A stretch of 64,000 nt of DNA from a virus. Positions 1 through 9,092 of the stretch are shown piece by piece; position 1 is the stretch's first letter; the number at the start of each line of letters is the position of its first letter. The position numbers and the translations under genes were made by a program. A model generated the notes under the pieces. The model made no database searches and was not told the origin of the DNA. It worked only from the letters and a program-made list of their open reading frames with translations. Location: the IMG/VR virus record IMGVR_UViG_3300021960_000023, positions 1 to 64,000 of that record; one strand, written 5' to 3'.

Positions 1-1
1 T

Positions 2-217
2 AGATGGAAATGTGTAGGAACAGAAGGTTCTAATACAGCATACGAAGAACAAACATGGCCAGTAGCTTTTAATAACACAGGAAGCTTTACTTCTCTTGAT
101 TCTTTAGACATAGATATAGTTCTAGGCTGGATAATGAGTGAAGCAGATAAAGACAATCAAGTAAGAAAAGTTGCAGCAAAAATAGAAATAATTAAGAACA
201 CAAAGAGTATAGGATAG
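2..217 (+). CDS. C-terminal part of a hypothetical virion protein (5' truncated)
   Basis: An open frame runs from the window edge to a TAG at 215-217 and encodes about 71 residues ending in IEIIKNTKSIG. It stands directly upstream of the tail-fibre genes and is separated by only 4 bases from the next ATG, so it probably belongs to the same late structural operon. No family is recognisable from this fragment; a tail or baseplate role is inferred from position only. Confidence 0.55.
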   Translation, partial: RWKCVGTEGSNTAYEEQTWPVAFNNTGSFTSLDSLDIDIVLGWIMSEADKDNQVRKVAAKIEIIKNTKSIG

Positions 218-221
218 ATAA

Positions 222-368
222 ATGGCAAATACAAAAGTACCAGCAAGATTAATATCGTCAACCACACTCACAGTAGTGGCAAGGTCGGCAGGAATTAATA
301 TAACATTAACAAACGGTATATTAGCCGTAATAGCACGCTCAGGAACAATCAGCGTAGGGGTAACATAA
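222..368 (+). CDS. Small tail-fibre-associated protein (48 aa)
   Basis: A 48-residue frame starts MANTKVPARLISSTTL and ends VGVT, then overlaps nothing and is followed 1 base later by the next ATG. The opening MANTKVPARL resembles the N-termini of the downstream adhesins (MATKVKTGVIDSS, MALTKVPSNL), so it may be a fibre N-terminal module standing alone or a remnant of one. Tight packing between two coding regions supports translation. Confidence 0.55.
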   Translation: MANTKVPARLISSTTLTVVARSAGINITLTNGILAVIARSGTISVGVT

Positions 369-369
369 A

Positions 370-1065
370 ATGGCAGATAGAATACCATTAATAGTTGATT
401 CAAGTTCGAATCAGGTAAAAGAATTACCAGCAGGTGATAGTATTATCCTTGCTGATAATGAAAAATTAAAAGTAGGAACAGGTTCAGATTTAAATGTTTA
501 TCATGATGGATCTAATTCTTTTATAGATGAAACAGGTACAGGTAATTTGTATGTTAAATCTAACTCAGTGTTATATGCAATGGGAGATGATATTAGATTA
601 ATGAATGCCGGAAACAGTGAGACTTTACTTCAAGCTGTTGTTAACGGGGCAGTTACATTAAGGTATGATAATACTGCTAGAATAGCTACAACAGCCACAG
701 GCATAGATGTTACAGGTAATGTTATATATTCAGGTGGTTCATTAACAGTAGAAGCTGCATTAACAGATGGTTCTACTGTATCTTGGGATGTAACTGCAAG
801 TCCAGTTGCAAAGGTAACACTTGCCGGAAATAGAACATTAGCTTTACCTTCGAATCCCTTAGGTTCAGGTCAATATGCTTCTTTATTAATTATTCAAGAT
901 GGAACTGGTTCACGAACATTAACATGGAACGCAGCATATGAATTCAAAGATGATACCGCTCCAACACTTACAACAACAGCCAGCAAAGGTGACCTATTTA
1001 CCTTTAGGTATAATGGCGCTAAATGGCTAGAGGTTGGGAGAAATCAAAACCTCTCATTGAGTTAA
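370..1065 (+). CDS. Tail-fibre-like structural protein
   Basis: The 231-aa product contains the marine fibre motif LKVGTGSDLNVYHDGSNSF followed by GTGNLYVKS, typical of repetitive shaft regions of uncultured marine T4-like phage fibres. The C-terminal half (LTWNAAYEFKDD, FTFRYNGAKWLEVGR) looks like a small beta-rich receptor-facing or trimerisation domain. It sits at the start of a six-gene adhesin array. No enzymatic motif is visible; the role in host binding is inferred. Confidence 0.7.
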   Translation: MADRIPLIVDSSSNQVKELPAGDSIILADNEKLKVGTGSDLNVYHDGSNSFIDETGTGNLYVKSNSVLYAMGDDIRLMNAGNSETLLQAVVNGAVTLRYDNTARIATTATGIDVTGNVIYSGGSLTVEAALTDGSTVSWDVTASPVAKVTLAGNRTLALPSNPLGSGQYASLLIIQDGTGSRTLTWNAAYEFKDDTAPTLTTTASKGDLFTFRYNGAKWLEVGRNQNLSLS

Positions 1066-1069
1066 TCAT

Positions 1070-2512
1070 ATGATAGATGCAGGAATAGGAGCAAACTCCG
1101 CCTCAGATACTAGGTATGGTATTGATAATTCTTTGAAGTTAAACTCAGCAAATTCAGAGTATTTATATGAAACCAGAGATGCTTCAGGTTCAGATTGGAA
1201 CAGGCTTTTATGGACTGCTTCTATGTGGGTTAAACATATGCCAACAGAAAGTTCAGCCACTTCTCCAAAAGAAAGAATGTTTGGTGCAGCAGATGCTAAT
1301 AATGATTTTGATATTCGTTTTAGAGGACAACCAATAGGATTTAGAAATAATTCAGATGTTGATGGTGTAGCTGAACTTAGAACAACAGCAGTGTATAGAG
1401 ATTATAATGCTTGGATGCACATTGTAGCAGTATGGGATACAGCCAATAGCACAGCAGGTAATAGAATGAGACTGTATGTAAATGGAGAAGAAGTAACTGG
1501 TTTTTCTACAGATACTCAACCTAGTCAAAACGAAAAATCTGTTTGGGGTAAAAAGAACGATGGTACAGACGGTAATGTTACTCACACTATTGGGGCTTAT
1601 TACAATTCTTCATCAGGTTTTGCACAAGGATTTAATGGTTATATGGCTGAAGTACACTGGGTTGAAGGACAAGCATTAGCCCCATCAGATTTTGGTGAGT
1701 TTGATACTGGTATTTGGATACCTAAAGAATACACAGGTTCTTATGGTACTAATGGTTTTTATTTAAAATTTGAAGATAGCTCTAATTTAGGTTTAGATTC
1801 AAGTGGTAATTCACATAACTGGAGTTTAAGTAACTTAACAGCAGCAGACCAAGCTACGGACACGCCTACTAATAATTTTGCTACATTAAATCAGCTACAT
1901 TACACAACTAAATACACAATAACTGAAGGAGGTACGAATCAAGTATCTTCTGTAAATGGATGGGGTACTAGTGTTGGATCTATAGGTGTCACATCTGGTA
2001 AATGGTATTTTGAAATAAAAACCCCGGACAATAATGGATATACTACGTTCGGTGCTATAGACGCAGATAGTATCTTGAGTCAATACCTAAATGGAGATGC
2101 TCATGCAGGAGATACTCCCTATGGCATAAGTTATTATGGTGGCAACGGCGGAATCATAGTGAATGGTTCTTACATATCAGGAACTTCTTTCTCCAGCTAT
2201 AACACTCAAATTATGGGATGTGCATTAGATTTAGATAACAATAAAATATATTTCTCTAAAAGCGGAACTTATGGAAATTCAGGGAATCCTGTAACTGGCG
2301 CAAATGGAATATCTTTACCATCAGGTGGAAGTGGTACTTGGTTTTTTTCAACTTCAACGTATGTACAACCGCTTGCTACTAACCAAGGTGGTTATACAAC
2401 TTTTTCAATCTCAAGTGCAGAAAGCGATGAAAACGGCTACGGAACTTTTGAATATGCACCGCCTACAGGCTACTACGCCTTATGCACTAAAAACTTAGCG
2501 GAGTACGGATAA
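1070..2512 (+). CDS. Tail fibre with LamG/concanavalin-like and SPRY-like domains
   Basis: The 480-aa product has two lectin-type beta-sandwich domains. Residues about 20-220 show the LamG pattern (WTASMWVK, MRLYVNGEEVTGF, FNGYMAEVHWVEGQAL). Residues about 290-470 show a B30.2/SPRY pattern (GKWYFEIKT, MGCALDLDNNKIYFSKSG). Such domains bind carbohydrate or protein surfaces, so the protein is probably a host-recognition adhesin at the fibre tip. The next gene starts at the last base of its stop codon (TAATG), which indicates translational coupling. Confidence 0.7.
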   Translation: MIDAGIGANSASDTRYGIDNSLKLNSANSEYLYETRDASGSDWNRLLWTASMWVKHMPTESSATSPKERMFGAADANNDFDIRFRGQPIGFRNNSDVDGVAELRTTAVYRDYNAWMHIVAVWDTANSTAGNRMRLYVNGEEVTGFSTDTQPSQNEKSVWGKKNDGTDGNVTHTIGAYYNSSSGFAQGFNGYMAEVHWVEGQALAPSDFGEFDTGIWIPKEYTGSYGTNGFYLKFEDSSNLGLDSSGNSHNWSLSNLTAADQATDTPTNNFATLNQLHYTTKYTITEGGTNQVSSVNGWGTSVGSIGVTSGKWYFEIKTPDNNGYTTFGAIDADSILSQYLNGDAHAGDTPYGISYYGGNGGIIVNGSYISGTSFSSYNTQIMGCALDLDNNKIYFSKSGTYGNSGNPVTGANGISLPSGGSGTWFFSTSTYVQPLATNQGGYTTFSISSAESDENGYGTFEYAPPTGYYALCTKNLAEYG

Positions 2513-3588
2513 TGGCATATACAAATATAGACGATCCATCAGCGCATTTTCAGACTACTACTTATGCCGGTGATTCTAGTAATTCTACTGTTATAACTAA
2601 TGGTGGAAATAGTGACTTAAAGCCAGATTTAGTTTGGATTAAAAATAGGACTTCATCTGGTGGTAACGTTAGTGATCATATGTTATTTAATTCAAATGTA
2701 GGCATTGGGACTGGGGCAAACTCTCCTTACCTAATGACAAATAGCAATGCACCAGAAACAACCAATTCAAATGGATTACAAGCAGTTAGCTCAAATGGGT
2801 TTACCCCAGGCTCTATGACCAGAACTAATGAAACTGGTAAGAATTTTGTAGCTTGGCAATGGAAAGCAAACGGTGGAACTACAAGTTCGAACACCGATGG
2901 AGATATAACTTCAACCGTGCAAGCTAATACTGATGCTGGGTTTAGTATCGTTACTTATCAAGGTAATACTTCTAACAACCAAACTGTTGGTCACGGCTTG
3001 GGCGCAGTTCCGAGTTGTATTATTATAAGAAATAGAACAAGAACAGAAGATTGGAGATTGAATTATAACCACGTAAACAGTGGTACAGGAATGATTAGAT
3101 TAAATAGCACAGATTCTTATAATACAACTGCTACAACCTTAATGAACGTAGCTCCAACCTCTAGTGTATTTAATATTAGTACTGATTGGTCAGTGAATGG
3201 TAACTATCCATTTGTAGCTTACTGCTGGGCAGAAAAACAAGGCTACAGCAAGTTTGGTTCGTATATCGGTAATGCAGATGCAAATGGTCCGTTTGTTTAT
3301 ACAGGCTTTAAGCCTGCTTGGGTGATGATTAAATTTAATGGTACAGATGATTGGTATATATTTGATCACAAAAGAGCAGGTTATAACCCTGAGGTTTTTA
3401 GATTAAGAGCAAATACAACAGGCGATGAAACAACGGGAACAGATAACACAGTTGATCATTTATCAAATGGATTTAAATTAAGGTTTACTGGTGGCTCTAT
3501 AAATGGTAGCGGTAGTACATACTTCTATATGGCCTTTGCAGAAAATCCATTTGTAACATCAACAGGAGTGCCAACAACGGCTAGATAA
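2512..3588 (+). CDS. Tail-fibre/adhesin protein (DUF7483-like)
   Basis: The 358-aa product has two related segments: KPDLVWIKNRTSSGGN with HMLFNSN near the N-terminus, and KPAWVMIKFNGTDDWYIFDH near residue 260. The pattern of W-I-K-N-R followed by a strand-rich stretch is familiar from marine phage fibre proteins classed as DUF7483. The C-terminus (TYFYMAFAENPF) is typical for that family. The start overlaps the previous stop codon by one base. A receptor-binding role is inferred from context. Confidence 0.6.
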   Translation: MAYTNIDDPSAHFQTTTYAGDSSNSTVITNGGNSDLKPDLVWIKNRTSSGGNVSDHMLFNSNVGIGTGANSPYLMTNSNAPETTNSNGLQAVSSNGFTPGSMTRTNETGKNFVAWQWKANGGTTSSNTDGDITSTVQANTDAGFSIVTYQGNTSNNQTVGHGLGAVPSCIIIRNRTRTEDWRLNYNHVNSGTGMIRLNSTDSYNTTATTLMNVAPTSSVFNISTDWSVNGNYPFVAYCWAEKQGYSKFGSYIGNADANGPFVYTGFKPAWVMIKFNGTDDWYIFDHKRAGYNPEVFRLRANTTGDETTGTDNTVDHLSNGFKLRFTGGSINGSGSTYFYMAFAENPFVTSTGVPTTAR

Positions 3589-3590
3589 TG

Positions 3591-3598
3591 TATAAATA
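3591..3598 (+). promoter_or_regulatory. T4-type late promoter
   Basis: An exact TATAAATA octamer lies in the gap after the 2512-3588 gene and about 22 bases before the next ATG, which has its own AGAGGA ribosome site. It matches the T4 late promoter recognised by gp55, which is encoded at 28348. Confidence 0.8.
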
Positions 3599-3619
3599 CA
3601 TATACAAAGAGGAATTAAT

Positions 3620-4216
3620 ATGTGGGCAATAGTAGAAAGCGGATCAATTACAAAAATGTATACAAGACCGCGAGCATTTAAAATAGGAAGTAATCAATAT
3701 CCTGCAAACACGATGGCATTATGGTCAGAATCGGAATTGCAGTCAATTGGTGTATATCCAGTTACAATCGACAATACCAATCTAAAAGATAAAGAATATT
3801 ATATTAACACTAATATTACATATGCAGTAGATGGTTTAACAGTGACCGGCACGTACGGAGCAGCTACGGCAATAAGTATGACAGATACTTTATTCACAGC
3901 ACAAGACGAAACAGATGGGCTTGGAACAGAAGGTGAAGTAGCAACAAGAGGATTAAAATATAATCATAAACAAATTATTAATCAACAAGCTGCTGGATTA
4001 CTACAAGACACAGATTGGATGGTAATAAGAGAAGCAGAAGGTGGAACAGCAGTACCAGGTGCTACTACAACTTGGAGAGCAGCAGTACGAACAAAAGCTA
4101 ATGCAATGCAAGTACAGATAGACGGTGCAGCAGATGTAGATGCATTAGCAGCTTTATACGTTTATAACGATGCAACTCCGCCAGTCAGACCACTTGGTGA
4201 ATTTCCAACACTATAG
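3620..4216 (+). CDS. Tail-fibre assembly chaperone-like protein
   Basis: The 198-aa product starts MWAIVESGSITKMYTRPRAF and ends in a segment (LLQDTDWMVIREAEGG, TWRAAVRTKANAM) that resembles the C-terminal DUF4376/tail-assembly chaperone region found next to fibre genes. These small proteins help fold or attach the neighbouring fibre. It is the first gene after a late promoter and stands just upstream of a large fibre gene. Substrate and mechanism are inferred from context. Confidence 0.55.
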   Translation: MWAIVESGSITKMYTRPRAFKIGSNQYPANTMALWSESELQSIGVYPVTIDNTNLKDKEYYINTNITYAVDGLTVTGTYGAATAISMTDTLFTAQDETDGLGTEGEVATRGLKYNHKQIINQQAAGLLQDTDWMVIREAEGGTAVPGATTTWRAAVRTKANAMQVQIDGAADVDALAALYVYNDATPPVRPLGEFPTL

Positions 4217-4226
4217 GAAAAAATAG

Positions 4227-6209
4227 ATGGCAACAAAAGTTAAAACAGGTGTAATAGATAGCTCAGCAATCACAAGTGCTTTAATCGCTAACGCAAGTAT
4301 TACAGCAGATGATTTACATACAACTTTAGATCTGACAGGAAAAACTGTTACGGTCGCTACAGCCTCGGCCGGAGATAATGATACCTCAGTCGCAAGTACA
4401 GCTTTTGTCTCAACAGCTATAGCTAACTTAGCTGATTCAGCACCATCTACCTTAAACACTTTAAACGAATTAGCCGCTGCGTTGGGCGACGATGCAAATT
4501 ATGCAACGACGACGACCAATGCGATAGCAGCAAAAGCGCCATTAGCAAGCCCTAGTTTAACAGGAACAGTTACAGTGACTGGTGCTTCAAGCGCTTATAA
4601 TACTTTACAGCTTACATCTAATTCTACCGGGCACGGAACAGTTATAAATTTAGGAGATACTTCTGATGCAGATTATGGAAGTATAACTCAATTTGCTTCT
4701 TCGGCTGGTGAAGGAGGAAGAATGAGATTCATTGCTGGTACAACAGAAACAATGAATTTAAGAGGGGGTAAAGTTGGCATAGGAACAAACAATCCAGCAG
4801 CTGCTAAATTAGATATAGTATCTGCAGATAATTCTAATACGATTGCCGTTGTTAATATCCAAAATAATATGGATAATAGCAGAGAAGCTTTAAGAATAAC
4901 CTCATTAGGTGATTATGATGCTCACATGAGTTTCTATGCCGCTGGTTCTACAAGTTATTGGGGCGGTTTTGGTATAGATTATTCTGATGCTGGTAAGTTT
5001 AAATTGCAGACTGATAATATATTATCTAATGGCACAAATCTCATGACTTGGGCTCGGGATAATAAAGTTGGAATTGGAACTGTAAACCCTAGTGCTCATT
5101 TACACATTGATGTGGCAACCCCAACAATTAAGCTTGGTGGTTATAGTTTTATAACAGAAGATGTAGGAGACGTAGATTCTCTTGGTCTTTGGACTCATAC
5201 GACTGAAAGCATACTTTTTGGTCAAACAGCTAATAATTTAACCTCTCACAACATAACATGTCGAATAGATAATAACGGAATTTTAAGGCCTACAAGATTT
5301 AGATTACCAGCAAGTGCACTTCCAACATCAGCGCTTTCAGTTGGTGAGTTACATGTGGACACAGGTGATAGTAATAAGGTTAAAGTGTATGATGGGTCTG
5401 CGTGGGTTAGTCTTAATAATGCTACACTTGGCGAATCAGGTAATCCTGCAGCTGATGGTGCAGCTCTGCTAGCGGCTTCTGCTGCAAATGGTGCTTATTA
5501 TTTTGACCATGATGGAACTGAGTATCAGACTTATTACATAGGTGATGTCTTAGGTGGAGGATGGCAACTTGCAATGTGCGTAACTAATGGTGCAGATAGT
5601 GGAGATACTGTGGCAGAGGCACTTGGAAGTGCTACTGGTAGAACTGATTGGTTTAATGGTGATACTACTGTTGGTTCTGGAAATACTGGTGTTAGTGCAA
5701 CAGGAACTAACTGGTTTACTGCATCTAACTCTAATGAGTTAAATGTAACATCAATGACAGGTCTTAATAAAACTAATTCAAGAGGAAGAGGTTTCTTTAA
5801 GAGTTTTACTAACATGATGATTCGACAAAATATTGGCGGAACTGTAGGATATAGAAGTTATGTTTTAAATGCATCTAATTCTTTATATAGCTGGTTTCAA
5901 ATAGCTGACCATACGGGATTTACAAATAGAACATCAAGTTCATCAACTGCAGGAAGTGGAGTAACAACTAATAATTCAACAGCAATTCGTTTAAGTAATA
6001 TAGATTTTAATTATCAATTAAGTAATGATGGAGGAAGAATAGTTACATCGGGATCTGTTTCGTCCGAATCTTCAGGTGGAATCGGCTGTCGAGTTGATGG
6101 TCACAGAGGATATGCCTGGACAGGTAATGTCGTAAATGACTATACAGCCCGATCATATTCCCTCGATGGAACGATTGATGACCACACACTATGGATATTC
6201 GTAAAATGA
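4227..6209 (+). CDS. Modular tail fibre with fibrinogen-like C-terminus
   Basis: The 660-aa product begins with a module shared with the genes at 6506 and 9093 (STAFVSTAIANLADSAPSTL, TLNELAAALGDDANY). The shaft carries two VGIGT-type repeats (VGIGTNNPAAAKLDI, VGIGTVNPSAHLHI), a mark of marine phage fibres. Residues about 415-660 resemble a fibrinogen C-terminal domain (YYIGDVLGGGWQLAMCV, then WFNGD and an aromatic-rich end), a likely glycan-binding tip. The last codons overlap the next small gene. Confidence 0.72.
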   Translation: MATKVKTGVIDSSAITSALIANASITADDLHTTLDLTGKTVTVATASAGDNDTSVASTAFVSTAIANLADSAPSTLNTLNELAAALGDDANYATTTTNAIAAKAPLASPSLTGTVTVTGASSAYNTLQLTSNSTGHGTVINLGDTSDADYGSITQFASSAGEGGRMRFIAGTTETMNLRGGKVGIGTNNPAAAKLDIVSADNSNTIAVVNIQNNMDNSREALRITSLGDYDAHMSFYAAGSTSYWGGFGIDYSDAGKFKLQTDNILSNGTNLMTWARDNKVGIGTVNPSAHLHIDVATPTIKLGGYSFITEDVGDVDSLGLWTHTTESILFGQTANNLTSHNITCRIDNNGILRPTRFRLPASALPTSALSVGELHVDTGDSNKVKVYDGSAWVSLNNATLGESGNPAADGAALLAASAANGAYYFDHDGTEYQTYYIGDVLGGGWQLAMCVTNGADSGDTVAEALGSATGRTDWFNGDTTVGSGNTGVSATGTNWFTASNSNELNVTSMTGLNKTNSRGRGFFKSFTNMMIRQNIGGTVGYRSYVLNASNSLYSWFQIADHTGFTNRTSSSSTAGSGVTTNNSTAIRLSNIDFNYQLSNDGGRIVTSGSVSSESSGGIGCRVDGHRGYAWTGNVVNDYTARSYSLDGTIDDHTLWIFVK

Positions 6210-6499
6210 CATATTTAGAAATAATTCAAATCACATTCGGGGATCACCCTGATACTACATTTTCTATGACAGATCCAACAGATTTGTCAACATTAACTTG
6301 GTCATCAGGTAACCTTGATAAACCAACCCAAGAACTTTTAGATGAAGCAGAAACAAGAATTCGTTCACAATACGTGATACGAAGAACGAGAGAATACCCT
6401 ACTATAGAAGAACAATTAGACGATATTTATCATAATGGAATAGATGGGTGGAAGGCAACTATTAAAATAACAAAAGATAAATATCCTAAACCGGAATAA
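6206..6499 (+). CDS. Small tail-assembly chaperone (YPTIEEQLDDIYH type)
   Basis: The 97-aa product ends with RREYPTIEEQLD-type residues (actual TREYPTIEEQLDDIYHNG) and KITKDKYPKPE. This is the familiar C-terminal signature of phage fibre or tail assembly proteins (YPsieEQLDmlyh). I chose ATG 6206 because it overlaps the fibre stop as ATGA; an in-frame ATG at 6191 would add five residues. It probably services the fibre just upstream. Confidence 0.6.
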   Translation: MTYLEIIQITFGDHPDTTFSMTDPTDLSTLTWSSGNLDKPTQELLDEAETRIRSQYVIRRTREYPTIEEQLDDIYHNGIDGWKATIKITKDKYPKPE

Positions 6500-6505
6500 G
6501 AATAA

Positions 6506-8959
6506 ATGGCATTAACAAAAGTACCAAGTAATTTAGATGCAACAATTGCAACTACACAATCACAGGGCAATAACAGTACTAATATAGCTACAACTGCTTA
6601 TGTTGACTTAGCTATATCAAACTTATCAGACTCTGCTCCTGCGGCATTAAATACGTTAAATGAAATCGCAGCGGCTTTAGGTGATGATGCCAATTACGCA
6701 TCCACAACAACTGCAGCAATCGCAGGTAAACTACCGTTAAGTGGTGGCGCTATGACCGGTGCTATTACAACTAACTCCACTTTTGATGGAGTAGACATTG
6801 CTGCTAGAGACGCTGTATTGACTTCTACAACTACGACTGCAAATGCGGCACTACCAAAAGCTGGTGGTACTATGACAGGTCAATTAAACATAGTAGATTC
6901 TTCAACAACTTTTGGTTCAATAATTACAAACAACAATGATAGCTCACAAGGCTTACAAGTAAGAACTTCAGATAATGATTCTGGTTTATATATATTAGAT
7001 TTACAAACTTCATCAAGTGCTACAGGCACAAACTATGCCTCAGTATTTAATGTAGCTAAAAGTGGCCAAGTAGTTATAGGTTCTGATTCTGGCGGTCAGA
7101 CAGCTAAGGTTTTGGAACTTATTCCACCTGATGTCATTACTGATTACTCAACTTATATCTTAAATATAGGTGGTGGTAAAGCCGACAATAGCGTGGGAGC
7201 AAAAAGCGGTATTGGATTTGGTTATACAGCCACAGCTAGGCCAACAGCTCCTGCGACAATAGGTTATCATACCGAAACCACTAGTGGTGGAACTTATGGT
7301 TATCTTTACTTTGCCACGAGATCAACTGTTGGAACAGAACAACCTACAGATAGGATGGTTATTAGCAAAGAAGGCTATGTTGGTATCGGAACAACTTCTC
7401 CAGATAAGTTATTAGAAGTATCGGGAACTGATGTTATAGCTAAATTTACAGGAACAACAGCTAACCCACCTCAAATTGAATTTGAAAACTCAGTAAGCGT
7501 ACAAGCAACAATTGGTTTAAATACTACTCATGATTTTATTATTGACACAGCAAGTGAAAATGTATACATAGGAAGTGACGCCGCTACTTTAGGTACAAGG
7601 ATACTTACCGTACTTTCTACTGGTTTGGTTGGTATTGGAACTCCATCTCCTACTGATCCTTTAACAATTCATCATGGAACTCCAGGAATAGCATTTAAAG
7701 ATACATCAAGTAATGGAGAAGCCTTTTGGCAGCTTGATGGTACACAAGTGAAATTTGTTAATAAATCATCAGCTGGAGAGATGATGTTCGGGACAGTAAA
7801 TGCTAGAAGAATGTCTATAAGCCAATACGGCGCTTTACACATTGATACTGCTAGTGACTATACTGGTAAACAATGGCTTAATGAAAATACTGCAGGTTCT
7901 CCGTTAGGTGGCACATCAGCATCGACTAATACTTATCAAAAATTACGATTGTGGGTTGATGGTGATGTTAACTTAAGTCAAGGAAGAGGAATACACTTCG
8001 GCGATGTTACAGATGCTGCGCCGCTTTGTATAAGAGAAGGATCTCCATCAGAACACGGCACAGATAGAGACAAACTAGAAATATTGGCCAGAAAACAGTT
8101 AACACTTACTTCCAATTACAGTCGTATTACACCCGGAGATACATCAGCAGCTGGTGCAGCAAGAAGCTCGAGTTTTTATATTAAAAAAGACGGACAAATG
8201 GGTGGTACATGGACAGAAGTTATTACTACTCCTAATGGCGGAGATCAAACTACTCGAATATTTGAAGACTGGACTGGAAGATGGGTAATGGTTGGAAGAT
8301 TTGCAGCGGATGCTAGAACTTCGATTCAAGGTACTTGGGGTTCAGTTTCAGGTTTAAGCACGGCCGTTGCACAAAGTACAGCCACAGCATTTAGTGCTGA
8401 TTGGGGAGATGCATATCCTTCTGAAGTAAGAATTATGGGTTGTACAGATGTTGAAGAATATATGGACACAAGAACAATAGACTTTGTCTATGGAAATAGA
8501 CCAAGTGGAGTTCATTCATATACTCCAAGACAATGGAAACATTTCTTTGCAGGACAAAATGCAGATGGTATGCTAGCAAATGCTGGTGGTTCTCCTAGAT
8601 TTGGATTCACTGTAGGATATGCATACGATGGAAAAGGAAGATGGTATAATCCAAACATGCATGGTATGGGTATGTCGGATGGAAACACAACAAATCCAAG
8701 AGCAGCTTATACTACAGCAACAGCAAATGCATTTAACTGGCATGGAGCAGCAGATGCTAAACTACTAGCAACTCATTATAGAACCTTTGCTTCTCAAGAT
8801 TCATACCAAACAACTGGTTTTGGAAGTGATGACAGTGTTCAAGGATTTTATGATTCATACCCAACCGAATATACAAATATGGGTGGTGGTACTAATGGCG
8901 GCGGTGTTCATGCAACATTAACTTCAGCAGTATTCATACTACTTAAATTACAATGGTAA
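6506..8959 (+). CDS. Long modular tail fibre
   Basis: At 817 aa this is the largest fibre in the window. It opens with the shared module (TTAYVDLAISNLSDSAP, LNEIAAALGDDANYA), then LPLSGGAMTGAI and LPKAGGTMTGQL phage-fibre repeats, then VGIGTTSPDKLLEV and VGIGTPSPTDPLTI repeats. The last 250 residues form a different Trp/Gly-rich globular tip (WTEVITTPNGGDQTT, RWVMVGRFAADA) that is possibly fibrinogen-like. It is probably the main long-tail-fibre or adhesin. Host specificity cannot be read. Confidence 0.72.
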   Translation: MALTKVPSNLDATIATTQSQGNNSTNIATTAYVDLAISNLSDSAPAALNTLNEIAAALGDDANYASTTTAAIAGKLPLSGGAMTGAITTNSTFDGVDIAARDAVLTSTTTTANAALPKAGGTMTGQLNIVDSSTTFGSIITNNNDSSQGLQVRTSDNDSGLYILDLQTSSSATGTNYASVFNVAKSGQVVIGSDSGGQTAKVLELIPPDVITDYSTYILNIGGGKADNSVGAKSGIGFGYTATARPTAPATIGYHTETTSGGTYGYLYFATRSTVGTEQPTDRMVISKEGYVGIGTTSPDKLLEVSGTDVIAKFTGTTANPPQIEFENSVSVQATIGLNTTHDFIIDTASENVYIGSDAATLGTRILTVLSTGLVGIGTPSPTDPLTIHHGTPGIAFKDTSSNGEAFWQLDGTQVKFVNKSSAGEMMFGTVNARRMSISQYGALHIDTASDYTGKQWLNENTAGSPLGGTSASTNTYQKLRLWVDGDVNLSQGRGIHFGDVTDAAPLCIREGSPSEHGTDRDKLEILARKQLTLTSNYSRITPGDTSAAGAARSSSFYIKKDGQMGGTWTEVITTPNGGDQTTRIFEDWTGRWVMVGRFAADARTSIQGTWGSVSGLSTAVAQSTATAFSADWGDAYPSEVRIMGCTDVEEYMDTRTIDFVYGNRPSGVHSYTPRQWKHFFAGQNADGMLANAGGSPRFGFTVGYAYDGKGRWYNPNMHGMGMSDGNTTNPRAAYTTATANAFNWHGAADAKLLATHYRTFASQDSYQTTGFGSDDSVQGFYDSYPTEYTNMGGGTNGGGVHATLTSAVFILLKLQW

Positions 8960-8965
8960 AATAAA

Positions 8966-9088
8966 ATGGCAGAAAATATAACAGATAAAGTCTTTCCAGC
9001 AGAAACTCTAGTAGAAGGAAGAGTTGTGGAATGGCATGATGGAAAAACTTATATATACACTAGCGGTGTATGGGTAGAACAGGAATAA
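8966..9088 (+). CDS. Small fibre-associated protein (40 aa)
   Basis: The 40-residue frame MAENITDKVFPAETLVEG to YTSGVWVEQE fits exactly between two fibre genes with gaps of 6 and 4 bases. The ending DGKTYIYTSGVWVE resembles the short W-rich beta-hairpin that caps many fibre proteins. It may be a detached fibre cap or assembly factor; function unknown. Confidence 0.5.
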   Translation: MAENITDKVFPAETLVEGRVVEWHDGKTYIYTSGVWVEQE

Positions 9089-9092
9089 TTAA